64,000 nucleotides of DNA from Agrobacterium tumefaciens (GCF_017726655.1 NZ_CP072309.1:1112501-1176500), one strand, 5' to 3'. Shown: positions 18,504 to 27,698, numbered from the stretch's first letter. A program made the numbers and translations. The notes: generated by a model from the letters alone, not told the origin.

Positions 18504-19629
18504 AATCATTCTCCCTGGTTTGGGTAAGATTGGCGCGTCGCGCAGTCTCTGACCGTCGAGGCGATATTCCATCAAGATATGCTTCCAGCTCTGCGGCTCT
18601 TGTTTCACCGGTATGGTGGTTGACAATTCGGCTCTTGGCAGCGGTTGAAATTGCCATCCGTTTCGTTTCATCGACGCCAGTGAGCGCCTTGACGACACCG
18701 GCTGTTCCCTGCGCGATGATGACAGCTTCGTCTTCCGGCAGTAGTTCCGACAGGCCACGCCAGTAATCGCTGATGATGGGAGTGCCGCACGCCGCCGCCT
18801 CAAAGAGACGAACGCTTGGCGACCAGCCGGCAGCGACCATATCGGCGCGCGTCACATTCAGGGTAAAGCGCTGGCGGCTATAGAACTCCGGGTGATCCTC
18901 CGGTGGAAGATGATCGATCCGTTCCACGTTGTCGGGCCAGATGATGGTCTCAGGGTATTGCGGGCCTGCGACAACGAAGTGCATATGCGGCAATTGCCTG
19001 GCCGGTTCGATCAGCAGTTCTTCAAGCTTTGGCTGGCGATCGGGGCTGTAAGTGCCGAGATAGCCGAGGTCCCATCTGATAGGTTGAGCTGAACTTCGAT
19101 AACGCTCTGCATCGACAGAGCAATAGAGCGCCGCAGCCTTGCGCGCACCATAATGTCGCTCGAGCCGTTTCAGCGTTTCACCGCCTGTGAAGGAGAAATA
19201 GATGTCAAAGAGGCAAATCTGCCGGGCGGCCAGATAGTCTTCCTCGTGGCGATCCAGTTTCGCCATGGTTACCGGTGTATCGATATCGTAGAAACAGAAC
19301 CGCTTGGGCCCCAGCGCATTGACAGCGTCAACAACCGCTACGCCGTCGGGCACATAGGAACCTATAATAACGGCATCAGCCTCTCGCAAACGGGATGCAT
19401 ATTTTTGCGTAATGGCGAGCGGGTCATCATAGTAGACAAGGTCGCAGAAATCTGGGGCAGGGAGATCGCGGCGCGAGGCGTACCAGAGCGTATCGCGCTC
19501 CAGGAAAAGAACGCGGTGACCAGCCTTGTTGAGGCCGCGGATAAGCGCGCGGAACGTTGTCGCGTGACCGTTGCCCCAGGAGGATGAGAGGCTGAGGCCG
19601 AAGAAAACGATATCGAGCGGTTTCGTCAT
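18478..19629 (-). CDS. CgeB-like glycosyltransferase 1
   Basis: A 383-residue GT-B-like glycosyltransferase related to the CgeB spore-maturation family. N-terminal DIVFFGLSLSSSWGNGHATT and C-terminal LNVTRADMVAAGWSPSVRLFEAAACGTPIISDYWRG show the nucleotide-sugar-binding half. The second motif has the conserved Glu of F-E-A-A-x-G-x-P. It is cytoplasmic, with no signal or membrane segment. Its start overlaps the next upstream gene's stop by 4 bases (ATGA). It is one of three tandem paralogs in the operon, so it probably adds one sugar of a short repeated structure. Donor and acceptor are unknown. Confidence 0.85.
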   Translation of the reverse strand: MTKPLDIVFFGLSLSSSWGNGHATTFRALIRGLNKAGHRVLFLERDTLWYASRRDLPAPDFCDLVYYDDPLAITQKYASRLREADAVIIGSYVPDGVAVVDAVNALGPKRFCFYDIDTPVTMAKLDRHEEDYLAARQICLFDIYFSFTGGETLKRLERHYGARKAAALYCSVDAERYRSSAQPIRWDLGYLGTYSPDRQPKLEELLIEPARQLPHMHFVVAGPQYPETIIWPDNVERIDHLPPEDHPEFYSRQRFTLNVTRADMVAAGWSPSVRLFEAAACGTPIISDYWRGLSELLPEDEAVIIAQGTAGVVKALTGVDETKRMAISTAAKSRIVNHHTGETRAAELEAYLDGISPRRSETARRANLTQTRENDYADTKSTY

Positions 19630-20717
19630 TCTGCCGCCTCCCTGCTGTCGGCGAAACGACGTCGGAACAGTTCGTCCACCGCAGCGGCGCGATCCTGATA
19701 CGTGTGCTTGTCCAGCACTTTCGCCAATGCACGTTGGCCGATTGCAGCGGCTTTCTCAGGTGTAAGCGCCGTTAAGGTGTCCGCGACATCCTGACCGTCA
19801 CGTGCAACCAGGATTTCCTCGCCGGGGGTAAAGAAGAGATCGATACCGTCCCAATAATCGGTGATGATGCAGGCCGCGGCCCCCGCTGCCTCGAAAACCC
19901 GGGTTGCTGGCGAAAATCCGGTTTGTGCCATGCTCGCCCGCGATATGTTGAGCACGGCTTTCGGCGTGGCGTTAAAGGCATTGTGGTCCCGGGTAGAAAC
20001 GTGCCCGATATAACGGATGTTGGGAGACATCGCCTTCCCCTCCCAACCGGAGCCTCCAAGCAGAAAGGTCTCGTCTTGCAACCGGGAAGCGGGTTCAAGA
20101 AAAAACGCCTCTACTCGTTCCTCGCGATCCGGCAATCGGTTGCCCAGGAAGCCGAGGGAGGCAGCAAAGCGTGGTTCAGATGGGACAGGATGATGCGTCT
20201 CGGGATCGAGCGCGTTATAGACCGGGATGCAATCCTTTGCGCCAACGGCACGATACGCCCGGATGACCGGCTCACCGCCGCCATAGGTCAAGACAAGGTC
20301 TATCTCACCAAGGGCCCGGCGTAATGGGTGATCCGGAGACATCCTTATGTCTTGGAGCGTCGCTGGGGCGTCGACATCCCAAAAAATCTTGAGGGCATCC
20401 TGCCGGGCGTGCGTCAGCACCTCCGTCAAAAGGAGATCGTCCTCGAATCCGACGCCGCTCGCCTTGCAGACAATGTCCGCGTCGGCAGAAAGACTCGCCG
20501 CCTGTTTTAACGCCGGGATGGTCCCTTCGTAAACAACCACCCTGCACCAGTCCGGCGGTTCGATGTCCCGGTTTTTTTGCCGATCGAACACATCGGGTTC
20601 GTAGAAGGTGATGTCGTAGCCTCTTGCTGCCAAAGCCTTGAGCAGACCGCGATAATAGGTGGCGGCACCATTCCAGTAGGCGGAGACAAGGCTTGATCCA
20701 TAAAAGGCGATTTTCAT
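19626..20717 (-). CDS. CgeB-like glycosyltransferase 2
   Basis: A 363-residue paralog of the flanking CgeB-like enzymes. N-terminal MKIAFYGSSLVSAYWNGAAT and C-terminal LNISRASMAQTGFSPATRVFEA then GAAACIITDYWDG mirror the corresponding parts of the preceding gene product. It has ATGA overlaps at both ends, so the three are translated together. Probably an inverting or retaining GT-B transferase for the operon's glycan; the specificity is unknown. Confidence 0.85.
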   Translation of the reverse strand: MKIAFYGSSLVSAYWNGAATYYRGLLKALAARGYDITFYEPDVFDRQKNRDIEPPDWCRVVVYEGTIPALKQAASLSADADIVCKASGVGFEDDLLLTEVLTHARQDALKIFWDVDAPATLQDIRMSPDHPLRRALGEIDLVLTYGGGEPVIRAYRAVGAKDCIPVYNALDPETHHPVPSEPRFAASLGFLGNRLPDREERVEAFFLEPASRLQDETFLLGGSGWEGKAMSPNIRYIGHVSTRDHNAFNATPKAVLNISRASMAQTGFSPATRVFEAAGAAACIITDYWDGIDLFFTPGEEILVARDGQDVADTLTALTPEKAAAIGQRALAKVLDKHTYQDRAAAVDELFRRRFADSREAAE

Positions 20718-21844
20718 TGGGCTGCCTCCCTTGCCGTCAGGGCATCCGTTACTCTGGACGAGCCGCAGGTGCGCAGGACTTCGAACAGTTCATCGACACG
20801 GTGACGGCAGGTGTGGCGGCTCCTGATTGTTTCGAGGCCGGATTGAATGAGATGATTGGAGAGATCGCGATCGGCGAGAACGGTTCGGAGCTGTTCTTTC
20901 ATTTCGTCGCCTGAACTGACGGATAGATAGTCGTCGCCAGTGCGGAAGAGACCTTCGCAATCGTTCCATGGTGCGGACACAAGAGGAATGCCGCAGGCCA
21001 GCGCTTCAAACACGCGGATGGTGGGGATACCCGGCAGATTTTCGACATAGGGCCTTCGAGGAATGTGAACCGTCACCCGGTTTTGCGCAAAGGCTTCAGG
21101 CACCGCGGCGTTGGCAATCCAACCCTTGTAGGATATGCCTGCCTCTGCCAATGCTGCGAGCGCCGGGCGCGGATATCGCACGCCGTGCACCGTCGTCTTC
21201 AGACGCAGGTCCGCCGCAGGCTGCACGAGGTACTCAGCGATCTCGGCCGATCTCTCGTTATCTCCCCAGTTGCCGATCCAGATAAGGTCACCGGTTTTCG
21301 ACACCGATTGCAGCGGCTTGAAAATGCTGTCGTCGGCGGCTTCATGCCAGGTGAAAACGTTGCGCCCCCACCCGGCTTTAAGGTAACGCTCGCGCAACGT
21401 GCCACCGAAGACGAGGACGCCATCGTAGGCGCTTAGATCAAGGCCTGCGATATCGGTATCGGCGGAAACGGCGCGGTGATGGGTGTCGTGGAACAGCAGC
21501 GTAAATGCTGCGCCCGCCTGGCGCAGCCGCCCGATCCGGGCCACAAGGGCCGGGTCTGTCCATTCGTGCATGATAACGACGTCAGCGTCATCGAGAGCGG
21601 CCTCATGGTCGAAGCCATCGTCGTAGACTACGGAGCGCAGGTCGGGAAAAGCGTCATGGAAGGCGGAAACGGCAACGCTTCCCTGATCGGCAATCAGATT
21701 TTGGCGACTCCATGATTGCGCAGGCTCCAACGCGATGGCCACGTGTCCGCGACGTGTGAGGTCGCGCATCACGCCCCTTAAAAAATGGGCGTTGCCGTGG
21801 TTCCAGTCCGATATAAGCGAATGGGTGTAAAAGACGAACTTCAT
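20714..21844 (-). CDS. CgeB-like glycosyltransferase 3
   Basis: A 376-residue member of the same family (MKFVFYTHSLISDWNHGNAH; C-terminal IPTIRVFEALACGIPLVSAP). It is the most diverged of the three paralogs. It lacks the NxxR-A-x-M motif and has HIPRRPYVENLPGIPT in that place, which suggests a different donor or acceptor. It begins 3 bases after the GT4 gene and overlaps the next by 4. Confidence 0.85.
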   Translation of the reverse strand: MKFVFYTHSLISDWNHGNAHFLRGVMRDLTRRGHVAIALEPAQSWSRQNLIADQGSVAVSAFHDAFPDLRSVVYDDGFDHEAALDDADVVIMHEWTDPALVARIGRLRQAGAAFTLLFHDTHHRAVSADTDIAGLDLSAYDGVLVFGGTLRERYLKAGWGRNVFTWHEAADDSIFKPLQSVSKTGDLIWIGNWGDNERSAEIAEYLVQPAADLRLKTTVHGVRYPRPALAALAEAGISYKGWIANAAVPEAFAQNRVTVHIPRRPYVENLPGIPTIRVFEALACGIPLVSAPWNDCEGLFRTGDDYLSVSSGDEMKEQLRTVLADRDLSNHLIQSGLETIRSRHTCRHRVDELFEVLRTCGSSRVTDALTAREAAQ

Positions 21845-21847
21845 GTT

Positions 21848-22963
21848 TCACTCCGCAGCGGTGAGAGAGGACGGCCGCTTTGCCATGGCGCGATACTGCG
21901 CCAGCATGGCGTTAACCTGCGCCTCACGGCTGAAGCGTTGTGAGCGTGTTCGCGCTTCTTGTGCCAGGTGGTTGCGAAGGCTGGCTTCCGCAGCGAGCCT
22001 GTTGAACGCCGCCGAAAAAGACGAGGGGTCACGGGGGCAAGCGAACACGGCGGCTCCATCCCATAATTCGCGGTAGGTCGGGATATCAGCCAGCACTAGG
22101 GCGCAGCCGCTCTTGGCCGCCTCCAGCGCTGCAAGACCGAATGGTTCGTAAAGAGAAGGCGACACAAAAATTGAAGCTGTGTGCATCAGCTCAAGCACAT
22201 CCCGATGAGCACATTCGCCAGCGACATGAACATTTGCGATTTCGATGCCCTGACCGTTCGGCCCTCTTGTCGACCCTGCCATGATCACGGGCCAAACCGC
22301 GTCGCGCGCGGCGCGATCAAGGACATCGCCACCTTTTCCCTCATCCCACCAGCGCCCGGCTGCAACGATGAAGTCCTGCTTTTCCGCGACATCGGGGACG
22401 TCGCCACAGGAATTGTATACGACCTGCAGGTTGGGCAATGCCCCGTAGATGGCTTCCAGCTGATCGGCGTGGCTCCGGCTCGGGGCTAGAACAAGATCGG
22501 CACGTTCAAAGCCGCGTTTTCCGAGCTCCTCATGCCATTCCCAGCCGGAGGGGGGTGGCGTCCCCCTCACAGCGGAGAACCAGCTTGGAATGCAGGAGTG
22601 GGACACAGCAATCACCGGCTTTTCGAGTCGAAGGCCTGCGGCTTGCGATGGCAGGTTGAGGTGCAACAGGTCAACCTCCTGACGGAGAGCCAGCTCTTCG
22701 ATCATTGCAGGTATACGCACAAGCTGCGCGACGTCGTCCGCTATCCAGTCGAGCGGTGCATCAAGCCAGGCGAGCCTGCAATTGCGGGGGATCTCCAGAA
22801 TCTGCCGAGAGGTGGGCGGTGGTCCAAACCCGGTCAGGATCACCTCGATATCGGCGTCCTCCAGTCCCGTGGCAAGATCCAACGCGTAACGCCAGACACC
22901 ACCGACAGCATCGACAGTCATCAGTATCGTTTTGATGGTAGGCGTTTCCGGAGGCGGGCTCAT
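21848..22963 (-). CDS. GT4-family glycosyltransferase
   Basis: A 371-residue GT-B retaining glycosyltransferase. It has the N-terminal acceptor domain (MTVDAVGGVWRYALDLATGL), DLLHLNLPS, and the C-terminal donor domain with FVSPSLYEPFGLAALEAAKS, the E-x7-E motif typical of family 4. Start overlaps the fusion gene's stop (ATGA). Cytoplasmic; donor unknown. As the only GT4 enzyme in the operon it may start the chain or add a distinct sugar. Confidence 0.9.
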   Translation of the reverse strand: MSPPPETPTIKTILMTVDAVGGVWRYALDLATGLEDADIEVILTGFGPPPTSRQILEIPRNCRLAWLDAPLDWIADDVAQLVRIPAMIEELALRQEVDLLHLNLPSQAAGLRLEKPVIAVSHSCIPSWFSAVRGTPPPSGWEWHEELGKRGFERADLVLAPSRSHADQLEAIYGALPNLQVVYNSCGDVPDVAEKQDFIVAAGRWWDEGKGGDVLDRAARDAVWPVIMAGSTRGPNGQGIEIANVHVAGECAHRDVLELMHTASIFVSPSLYEPFGLAALEAAKSGCALVLADIPTYRELWDGAAVFACPRDPSSFSAAFNRLAAEASLRNHLAQEARTRSQRFSREAQVNAMLAQYRAMAKRPSSLTAAE

Positions 22964-24996
22964 GCGCGCCTCCTGCCCTGTTCAGGAGAAGCGTCCACGG
23001 CGTCAATGCGGCTTTCGATAAGCCATGCCGCGAGATCACGCAGCCCTTGCCGCCACGGCGTCCGCGCCTGCCATCCGAGCGCTGTTTCAAGCTTGCGGGT
23101 ATCTGCGACAAAAAAGAGCTGGTCGCCTGCCCGCCACTCACCAAAGCTGATCTCGGCCCGGCGCCCGGTGACCGTCTCGATCTCCCGAATGACTTCGATC
23201 ACGCTCACGGTATTGCCGGGTCCGCCGCCCAGGTTGAACGCCTGCCCCTTGATTGCTTCGATGTTTTGGAAGGCAGTGCGGTAGGCGGTAACTGCATCAT
23301 TGACGTGCAGGACATCCCGCACCTGTCGGCCATCGCCGTAGATGGAAACGGGCTCGCCGGCCAGCAATTGAAGAAGGAAATGAGCTACCCATCCCTGATC
23401 TTCGGTTCCGAATTGGCGAGGGCCGTAGATACAGCTCATGCGCAGAACACTCGTCGGAATGTCGAAGGAGTGGGCGTAGTCGAGGACGTACTGATCGGCC
23501 ACGCCCTTCGAACAGCCATAGGGAGTGCAGAACGAAAGCGGTCTGTCCTCACCTATCCCGAAAGCACGGACGTTTTCGTCCGCTGGCAGATAGCGGTCGC
23601 CGGCTTCGATCATAGCGAGATCGTCGAGGGCGCCATACACCTTATTGGTACTGGCAAAGACAACAGCTGCCCGGAGACCCGCCCGCCGCACCGCTTCAAG
23701 GACGTTGAGTGTGCCACGGGCATTCGTCTCGAAGTCATCCTGAGGATGGACGAGGCTGGTGGTGACCGCTGTCTGAGCTGCCAGATGAAACACCGCTTTC
23801 GCATCGGCGAATGCGGCTTCGATGCCGTTGAAGTCGCGGACATCGGCGAGAACTGGATGCACCCTGTCACGGTGCCTTCTCATCAGCCATTCGAGGTTCT
23901 GATCCACCCCAGGGCGCTGCAGATTATCGACGATAACAACATCCTCGCCATCCCTGAGAAAACTGTCGGCGAGATTGGACCCGATGAAGCCACTGCCGCC
24001 GGTGATGACGATCGGGGCGGCGTGGGTTGCCACGCGCGGGGTCGCAAGCCGCGTCACCTCTTGAAGTCTGTTTACGCCGCCCTCCGTCAGCAGGCGCGCG
24101 AGAAGCTTCGGTTGATTGTCATGGGTGACTGCACCGAGATGATAGTGTCGTGGATCGAACCAGAGGCCTTCCTGCACCGCGACGTCAGGAGGCACGTCCT
24201 GCCAGGCGTACCAGTACATTCGGTCCGCATCGACATTAAGCGCGACCATGAACCGCCTTGCCTGTTCGATCTCATCCTTTCGCCACGTCGAATAGCCGGT
24301 TTCAGTGATCCAGATTTCAGCCTGCGGGTTGAAGCGATCAAGAACCTTGCGCATTTCCCCAAGATGCATGTCCCAGCCGCCCCAGGCACCTTGTTCGCTG
24401 TCCCAGGTGCCGGGAAACCCGTGGAAGCCGACGGCGTCTACGACTGCGAGGACGCCACGCTCTCCCATCAGGTTTAGCCAGAGCGGATCGAAGGGGCAGG
24501 GGCCGCCAAGAACCGGCTTGAAGCCACGTTGACGGGCCCAATAGGCGGCGCCCCCAACCATCTCGCAGAACAGCATGAAATCGCTGTCTTCGCGCCAGTC
24601 CCAGTCGAGCAGGTTGTTCGGTTCGTTCCACAATTCAATGTGGCTGAAGTGCTTGCCGTAGCGGGTCAGGATGTGGTCGACGAAATCCGCATAGGACTTC
24701 AGGTCGTGCGGTGCGCCGGAAGAGCGGCCCGTGCGCGACATGGATGGCGGGGTATAATGAATGCAGGGCACGATTTCGATCTGGCTGGCGAGGTGGGGAA
24801 TGAGCCAGTCGAACCATTCTTCGCCACCGGGCGCCAGATATTCCGCCCAGGACAGATGCGTCCGCAGATAGCTTGCGCCACTTGCGCAGATGTCTGGAAG
24901 AGCTGCCTTCGCCCTGTCATATTCGCCCGGGCGAAACCACTCCACAAATCCGAACTTGCGTTGCTGCGCCGGCAGGATGCTCAAGGGTTCCGTCAT
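22960..24996 (-). CDS. Fusion: clan GH-A glycosidase-like domain + NAD-dependent sugar epimerase
   Basis: A 678-residue two-domain protein. Residues ~12-305 form a TIM-barrel glycosidase of the beta-xylosidase (GH39-like) type, with candidate acid/base E125 in LWNEPNN and nucleophile E232 in ITETGYS. Residues ~327-665 are an extended SDR epimerase with NAD motif GGSGFIG (333-339), STNKVYG and catalytic YGCSK (YxxxK); it resembles CDP-paratose 2-epimerase or UDP-glucose epimerases. ATG 24996 overlaps the upstream stop (ATGA); the longer open frame to 25215 is not needed. No signal peptide is seen, so the glycosidase half appears to be cytoplasmic, which is odd. It may trim or check the product, or bind without cleaving. 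Confidence 0.88.
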   Translation of the reverse strand: MTEPLSILPAQQRKFGFVEWFRPGEYDRAKAALPDICASGASYLRTHLSWAEYLAPGGEEWFDWLIPHLASQIEIVPCIHYTPPSMSRTGRSSGAPHDLKSYADFVDHILTRYGKHFSHIELWNEPNNLLDWDWREDSDFMLFCEMVGGAAYWARQRGFKPVLGGPCPFDPLWLNLMGERGVLAVVDAVGFHGFPGTWDSEQGAWGGWDMHLGEMRKVLDRFNPQAEIWITETGYSTWRKDEIEQARRFMVALNVDADRMYWYAWQDVPPDVAVQEGLWFDPRHYHLGAVTHDNQPKLLARLLTEGGVNRLQEVTRLATPRVATHAAPIVITGGSGFIGSNLADSFLRDGEDVVIVDNLQRPGVDQNLEWLMRRHRDRVHPVLADVRDFNGIEAAFADAKAVFHLAAQTAVTTSLVHPQDDFETNARGTLNVLEAVRRAGLRAAVVFASTNKVYGALDDLAMIEAGDRYLPADENVRAFGIGEDRPLSFCTPYGCSKGVADQYVLDYAHSFDIPTSVLRMSCIYGPRQFGTEDQGWVAHFLLQLLAGEPVSIYGDGRQVRDVLHVNDAVTAYRTAFQNIEAIKGQAFNLGGGPGNTVSVIEVIREIETVTGRRAEISFGEWRAGDQLFFVADTRKLETALGWQARTPWRQGLRDLAAWLIESRIDAVDASPEQGRRRA

Positions 24997-26099
24997 AACA
25001 CCAGGCCCCTTGCCATGAGTTCCTGCTGCATCTGGGCTCCCCGGTCCAATCCTCCGGTATTCCGCACCCAGGCGGCGAAGGGGCCGAGTGAGTTTTCCAG
25101 CCGGTGGCGGGGCGTGAAACCTAGAAGCTCCTGTGCCTTGAAGATGTCGGCGAAGCAGTTGCGGATATCGCCGGCGCGGGCTTGCGAGGTGATTTCCGGC
25201 TCCAGATCCGGGCAATCCATGGCCTGCGCAAGAAGGGCGGCGACCTGCGCGATTGTGTATGCTTGGCCGCTGCCGATATTGAAAACGTGACCGGGCGCGG
25301 CAGGCTTTTCGAGAGCGAGACGAAAAGCGCGGGCCACGTCCTCTACGTGGACGAAATCTCGCCGTTGCTCGCCGTCTTCGAAGATGATCGGGCGTTGACC
25401 ATTTGAGAGCCTCGCAGCAAAGTTCGCAAGGACGCCGGTATAGGGATTGGAAAGCGCTTGGCCCGCCCCAAACACGTTGAATAGTCGCAGCGCGACCGCT
25501 TCGACCCCGTAGGCGCGGCCAAATATCAGGACCTGTTGTTCCTGTGCGTATTTGGTCAAGGCGTAGATCGACGCAAGGTCGACGGGTTTTTCCTCATCGG
25601 TTGCAACAGGCATCAGGTCGGCGCCATCGGCGTCCGTTGGATTCCAGTGCCGTTGTTTGACCTGATGGGTGTTTCGGCGAACACGTCCGAGGATGGTATT
25701 CTTGCGATCCCGATAGAGCCCCTCGCCATAAACGCTCATGGAGGAGGCAACGACGATTCTTCGGACCGGACGCTCAATTAGCGCTTCGAGTAGAACCGCC
25801 GTCCCCAGATCGTTGCTGCCGACGTAGCGGGCGATCTCATACATGGATTGGCCGACCCCAACCTCCGCTGCCAGATGGATGACCCCATCAACATCCTCGA
25901 GCGCTGACAGCACCGCCTCCTTGTCGCGTATGTCGGCTTTGATGATATCGGTCAGGTTGGCAAGAGCAGGTCCGCCATCGCCATGGACCTGATCGATGAA
26001 GGCATCGAGGACGCGGACGCCATAACCGTGCTCTGCAAGTTCTGCCGCAACGTGGCGGCCAATAAAACCACCGCCACCTGTTACCAGGATTGTCGCCAT
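24993..26099 (-). CDS. NAD-dependent epimerase/dehydratase, first gene of the glycan operon
   Basis: A 368-residue extended SDR with NAD motif TGGGGFIG (residues ~7-14), ASSMSVYG and catalytic YALTK (YxxxK), resembling UDP-glucose 4-epimerases and related nucleotide-sugar enzymes. ATG 26099 has AAAGGA 8 bases upstream. It heads the operon behind an exact EcfG-type promoter (26146-26170) whose GTT lies 46 bases away. It presumably makes one of the sugar donors for the four downstream glycosyltransferases. Confidence 0.88.
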   Translation of the reverse strand: MATILVTGGGGFIGRHVAAELAEHGYGVRVLDAFIDQVHGDGGPALANLTDIIKADIRDKEAVLSALEDVDGVIHLAAEVGVGQSMYEIARYVGSNDLGTAVLLEALIERPVRRIVVASSMSVYGEGLYRDRKNTILGRVRRNTHQVKQRHWNPTDADGADLMPVATDEEKPVDLASIYALTKYAQEQQVLIFGRAYGVEAVALRLFNVFGAGQALSNPYTGVLANFAARLSNGQRPIIFEDGEQRRDFVHVEDVARAFRLALEKPAAPGHVFNIGSGQAYTIAQVAALLAQAMDCPDLEPEITSQARAGDIRNCFADIFKAQELLGFTPRHRLENSLGPFAAWVRNTGGLDRGAQMQQELMARGLVL

Positions 26100-26145
26100 G
26101 GGGAATGTCCTTTGCTCGGTGAGAGGGGTGCGAATTGGGCTCCCC

Positions 26146-26170
26146 AACCGCACACCTTTGCAAAAGTTCC
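26146..26170 (-). promoter_or_regulatory. EcfG-type promoter of the glycan operon
   Basis: On the minus strand: GGAAC, 17 bases, GTT, exact match. It ends 46 bases before ATG 26099. Together with the plus-strand site at 26217 it forms a divergent promoter pair. Confidence 0.85.
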
Positions 26171-26216
26171 TTCTTGAATGACTTCAATGTTGTCATCTTG
26201 ATCAATGACTTCTTCC

Positions 26217-26241
26217 GGAACCGATGGTGCCCCTGGTTGTT
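26217..26241 (+). promoter_or_regulatory. EcfG-type promoter of the alcohol dehydrogenase gene
   Basis: Exact GGAAC-N17-GTT on the plus strand, ending 69 bases before ATG 26311. Confidence 0.85.
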
Positions 26242-26310
26242 CGGCGCCCCGAGATCCGTTGCAGCATTAAGGGTGGCGGGACCAGCATCATCTGAACGAG
26301 GAGCGCTTCG

Positions 26311-27297
26311 ATGAACCTTATGGAAAACCGCAGCGGCACCATGGAAGCCGCGGTCGTCAGCGGCCCCGGCATCTTGCAGGTTGGACGATATCCGCTTCGT
26401 GAGCCGGGCCCGGGTCAGGTCCGGATCAGGCTGGAAGGGTGCGGCGTCTGCGCTTCCAATCTGACGCCTTGGGCTGGCCCTGAGTGGATGCAGTTTCCGA
26501 CCGAGCCGGGCGGTCTGGGGCATGAAGGGTGGGGCGTTATCGACAGGATCGGCACTGACGTTTCCCATTTAAAAGTCGGCGAGAGGGTCGCGGCCTTAAG
26601 CTATCACGCCTATGCCACGCATGATATTGCCGAGGCCGATATGGTGGTTCGCCTGCCGTCGGAACTTGATGGCCAGCCCTTTCCGGGTGAGCCGCTGGGC
26701 TGCGCCATGAATATCTTCGAACGGTGTCAGATCGAGGCCGGCCAGACCGTTGCAGTGGTGGGCGTCGGGTTCCTTGGAGCACTGCTGACCCAACTTGCTG
26801 CCCGAGAAGGTGCGCGGGTCATCGCCATATCACGACGTTCTTTTTCGCTGGCCCTGGCACGCACGATGGGTGCAGCGGATCTCATCGAGATGGACGACCA
26901 CTGGAGAATCATCGAACGCGTCAAGGAATTGACCGGCGGCAGGTTCTGCGACCGGGTCATTGAAGCCGTCGGCCAACAATGGCCGCTTGATCTCGCAGGA
27001 GAACTCGCTGCCGAGCGCGGCCGCCTGATCATTGCAGGCTATCATCAGGACGGCCCACGGCAGGTCAACATGCAATCGTGGAACTGGCGGGGATTGGACG
27101 TCATCAATGCCCATGAACGGGATCCACAAATCTATATCAGTGGCATGAAAAAGGCGGCGGCAGCCGTGGTTTCCGGCGCACTCGACCCATCGAGGTTATA
27201 CACCCACAGCTACCCGCTACGAGATCTCGATAAGGCACTCAATGACACAAGGGATCGTCCGGGGGAGTTTTTGAAGGCCCTTATTTTCTATCCGTGA
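26311..27297 (+). CDS. Zinc-type medium-chain alcohol dehydrogenase
   Basis: A 328-residue MDR-superfamily protein. The N-terminal GroES-like domain has C-G-V-C (GCGVCASNL) and GHEGWG. The Rossmann domain has VGVGFLGALLTQLAA. The structural-zinc Cys lobe of classical alcohol dehydrogenases is absent, so it is of the short, single-zinc kind. It is divergent from the glycan operon and shares the same regulatory region with its own EcfG-type promoter. It probably oxidises or reduces a sugar-linked intermediate of that pathway; the substrate is unknown. ATG 26311 has GAGGAG about 8 bases upstream. Confidence 0.87.
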   Translation: MNLMENRSGTMEAAVVSGPGILQVGRYPLREPGPGQVRIRLEGCGVCASNLTPWAGPEWMQFPTEPGGLGHEGWGVIDRIGTDVSHLKVGERVAALSYHAYATHDIAEADMVVRLPSELDGQPFPGEPLGCAMNIFERCQIEAGQTVAVVGVGFLGALLTQLAAREGARVIAISRRSFSLALARTMGAADLIEMDDHWRIIERVKELTGGRFCDRVIEAVGQQWPLDLAGELAAERGRLIIAGYHQDGPRQVNMQSWNWRGLDVINAHERDPQIYISGMKKAAAAVVSGALDPSRLYTHSYPLRDLDKALNDTRDRPGEFLKALIFYP

Positions 27298-27403
27298 CCC
27301 AGCGGACGACTGCGCGCAGCGGAGCCTTTCCATTCAAGGGGCGTCGGGAGAAGGCAGGATGTCATGGTCGGCAATGAACGCCGACGTTCCATCAGAAATC
27401 TCC

Positions 27404-27640
27404 TTACTCGAACCGGACAACAGATTTTAGCGGGATTTTCGCGACCAGAACGCCATCGCCCCTCACGACCTCGAACTCAGCGCCATCGACAATTTCGTTT
27501 TTCAGAATTTTCTCGGCAAGCATTTCCCTGGCGGCCTGCAATGCCTCGATGCAGGCCCTTTCGTCGTTCGAAAGCATTGCACCTTCTGTATCCACAGAGA
27601 GACCTTCAGCATCTCTGATGTGGAAATAATACCGCGGCAT
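27404..27640 (-). CDS. DUF6894 family small protein
   Basis: A 78-residue protein beginning MPRYYFHIRDAEG, the diagnostic start of the DUF6894 family, common in rhizobia and bradyrhizobia and of unknown function. ATG 27640 lies 33 bases after an exact EcfG-type promoter. Transcription is divergent from the receiver-like gene at 27893, with the two promoters 41 bases apart. Confidence 0.85.
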   Translation of the reverse strand: MPRYYFHIRDAEGLSVDTEGAMLSNDERACIEALQAAREMLAEKILKNEIVDGAEFEVVRGDGVLVAKIPLKSVVRFE

Positions 27641-27673
27641 TGCAAACTATCCCGTTTTCATGGATTTTCATTC

Positions 27674-27698
27674 AACCTGCTCTCGCGGTCTTGGTTCC
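27674..27698 (-). promoter_or_regulatory. EcfG-type promoter of the DUF6894 gene
   Basis: Exact GGAAC-N17-GTT on the minus strand, ending 33 bases before ATG 27640. Confidence 0.82.

Noticed and set aside
23047..24477. 476-residue plus-strand frame opposite the glycosidase-epimerase fusion
   Set aside because: Long only because the high-GC minus-strand gene leaves few stops in this frame; no recognisable motif.
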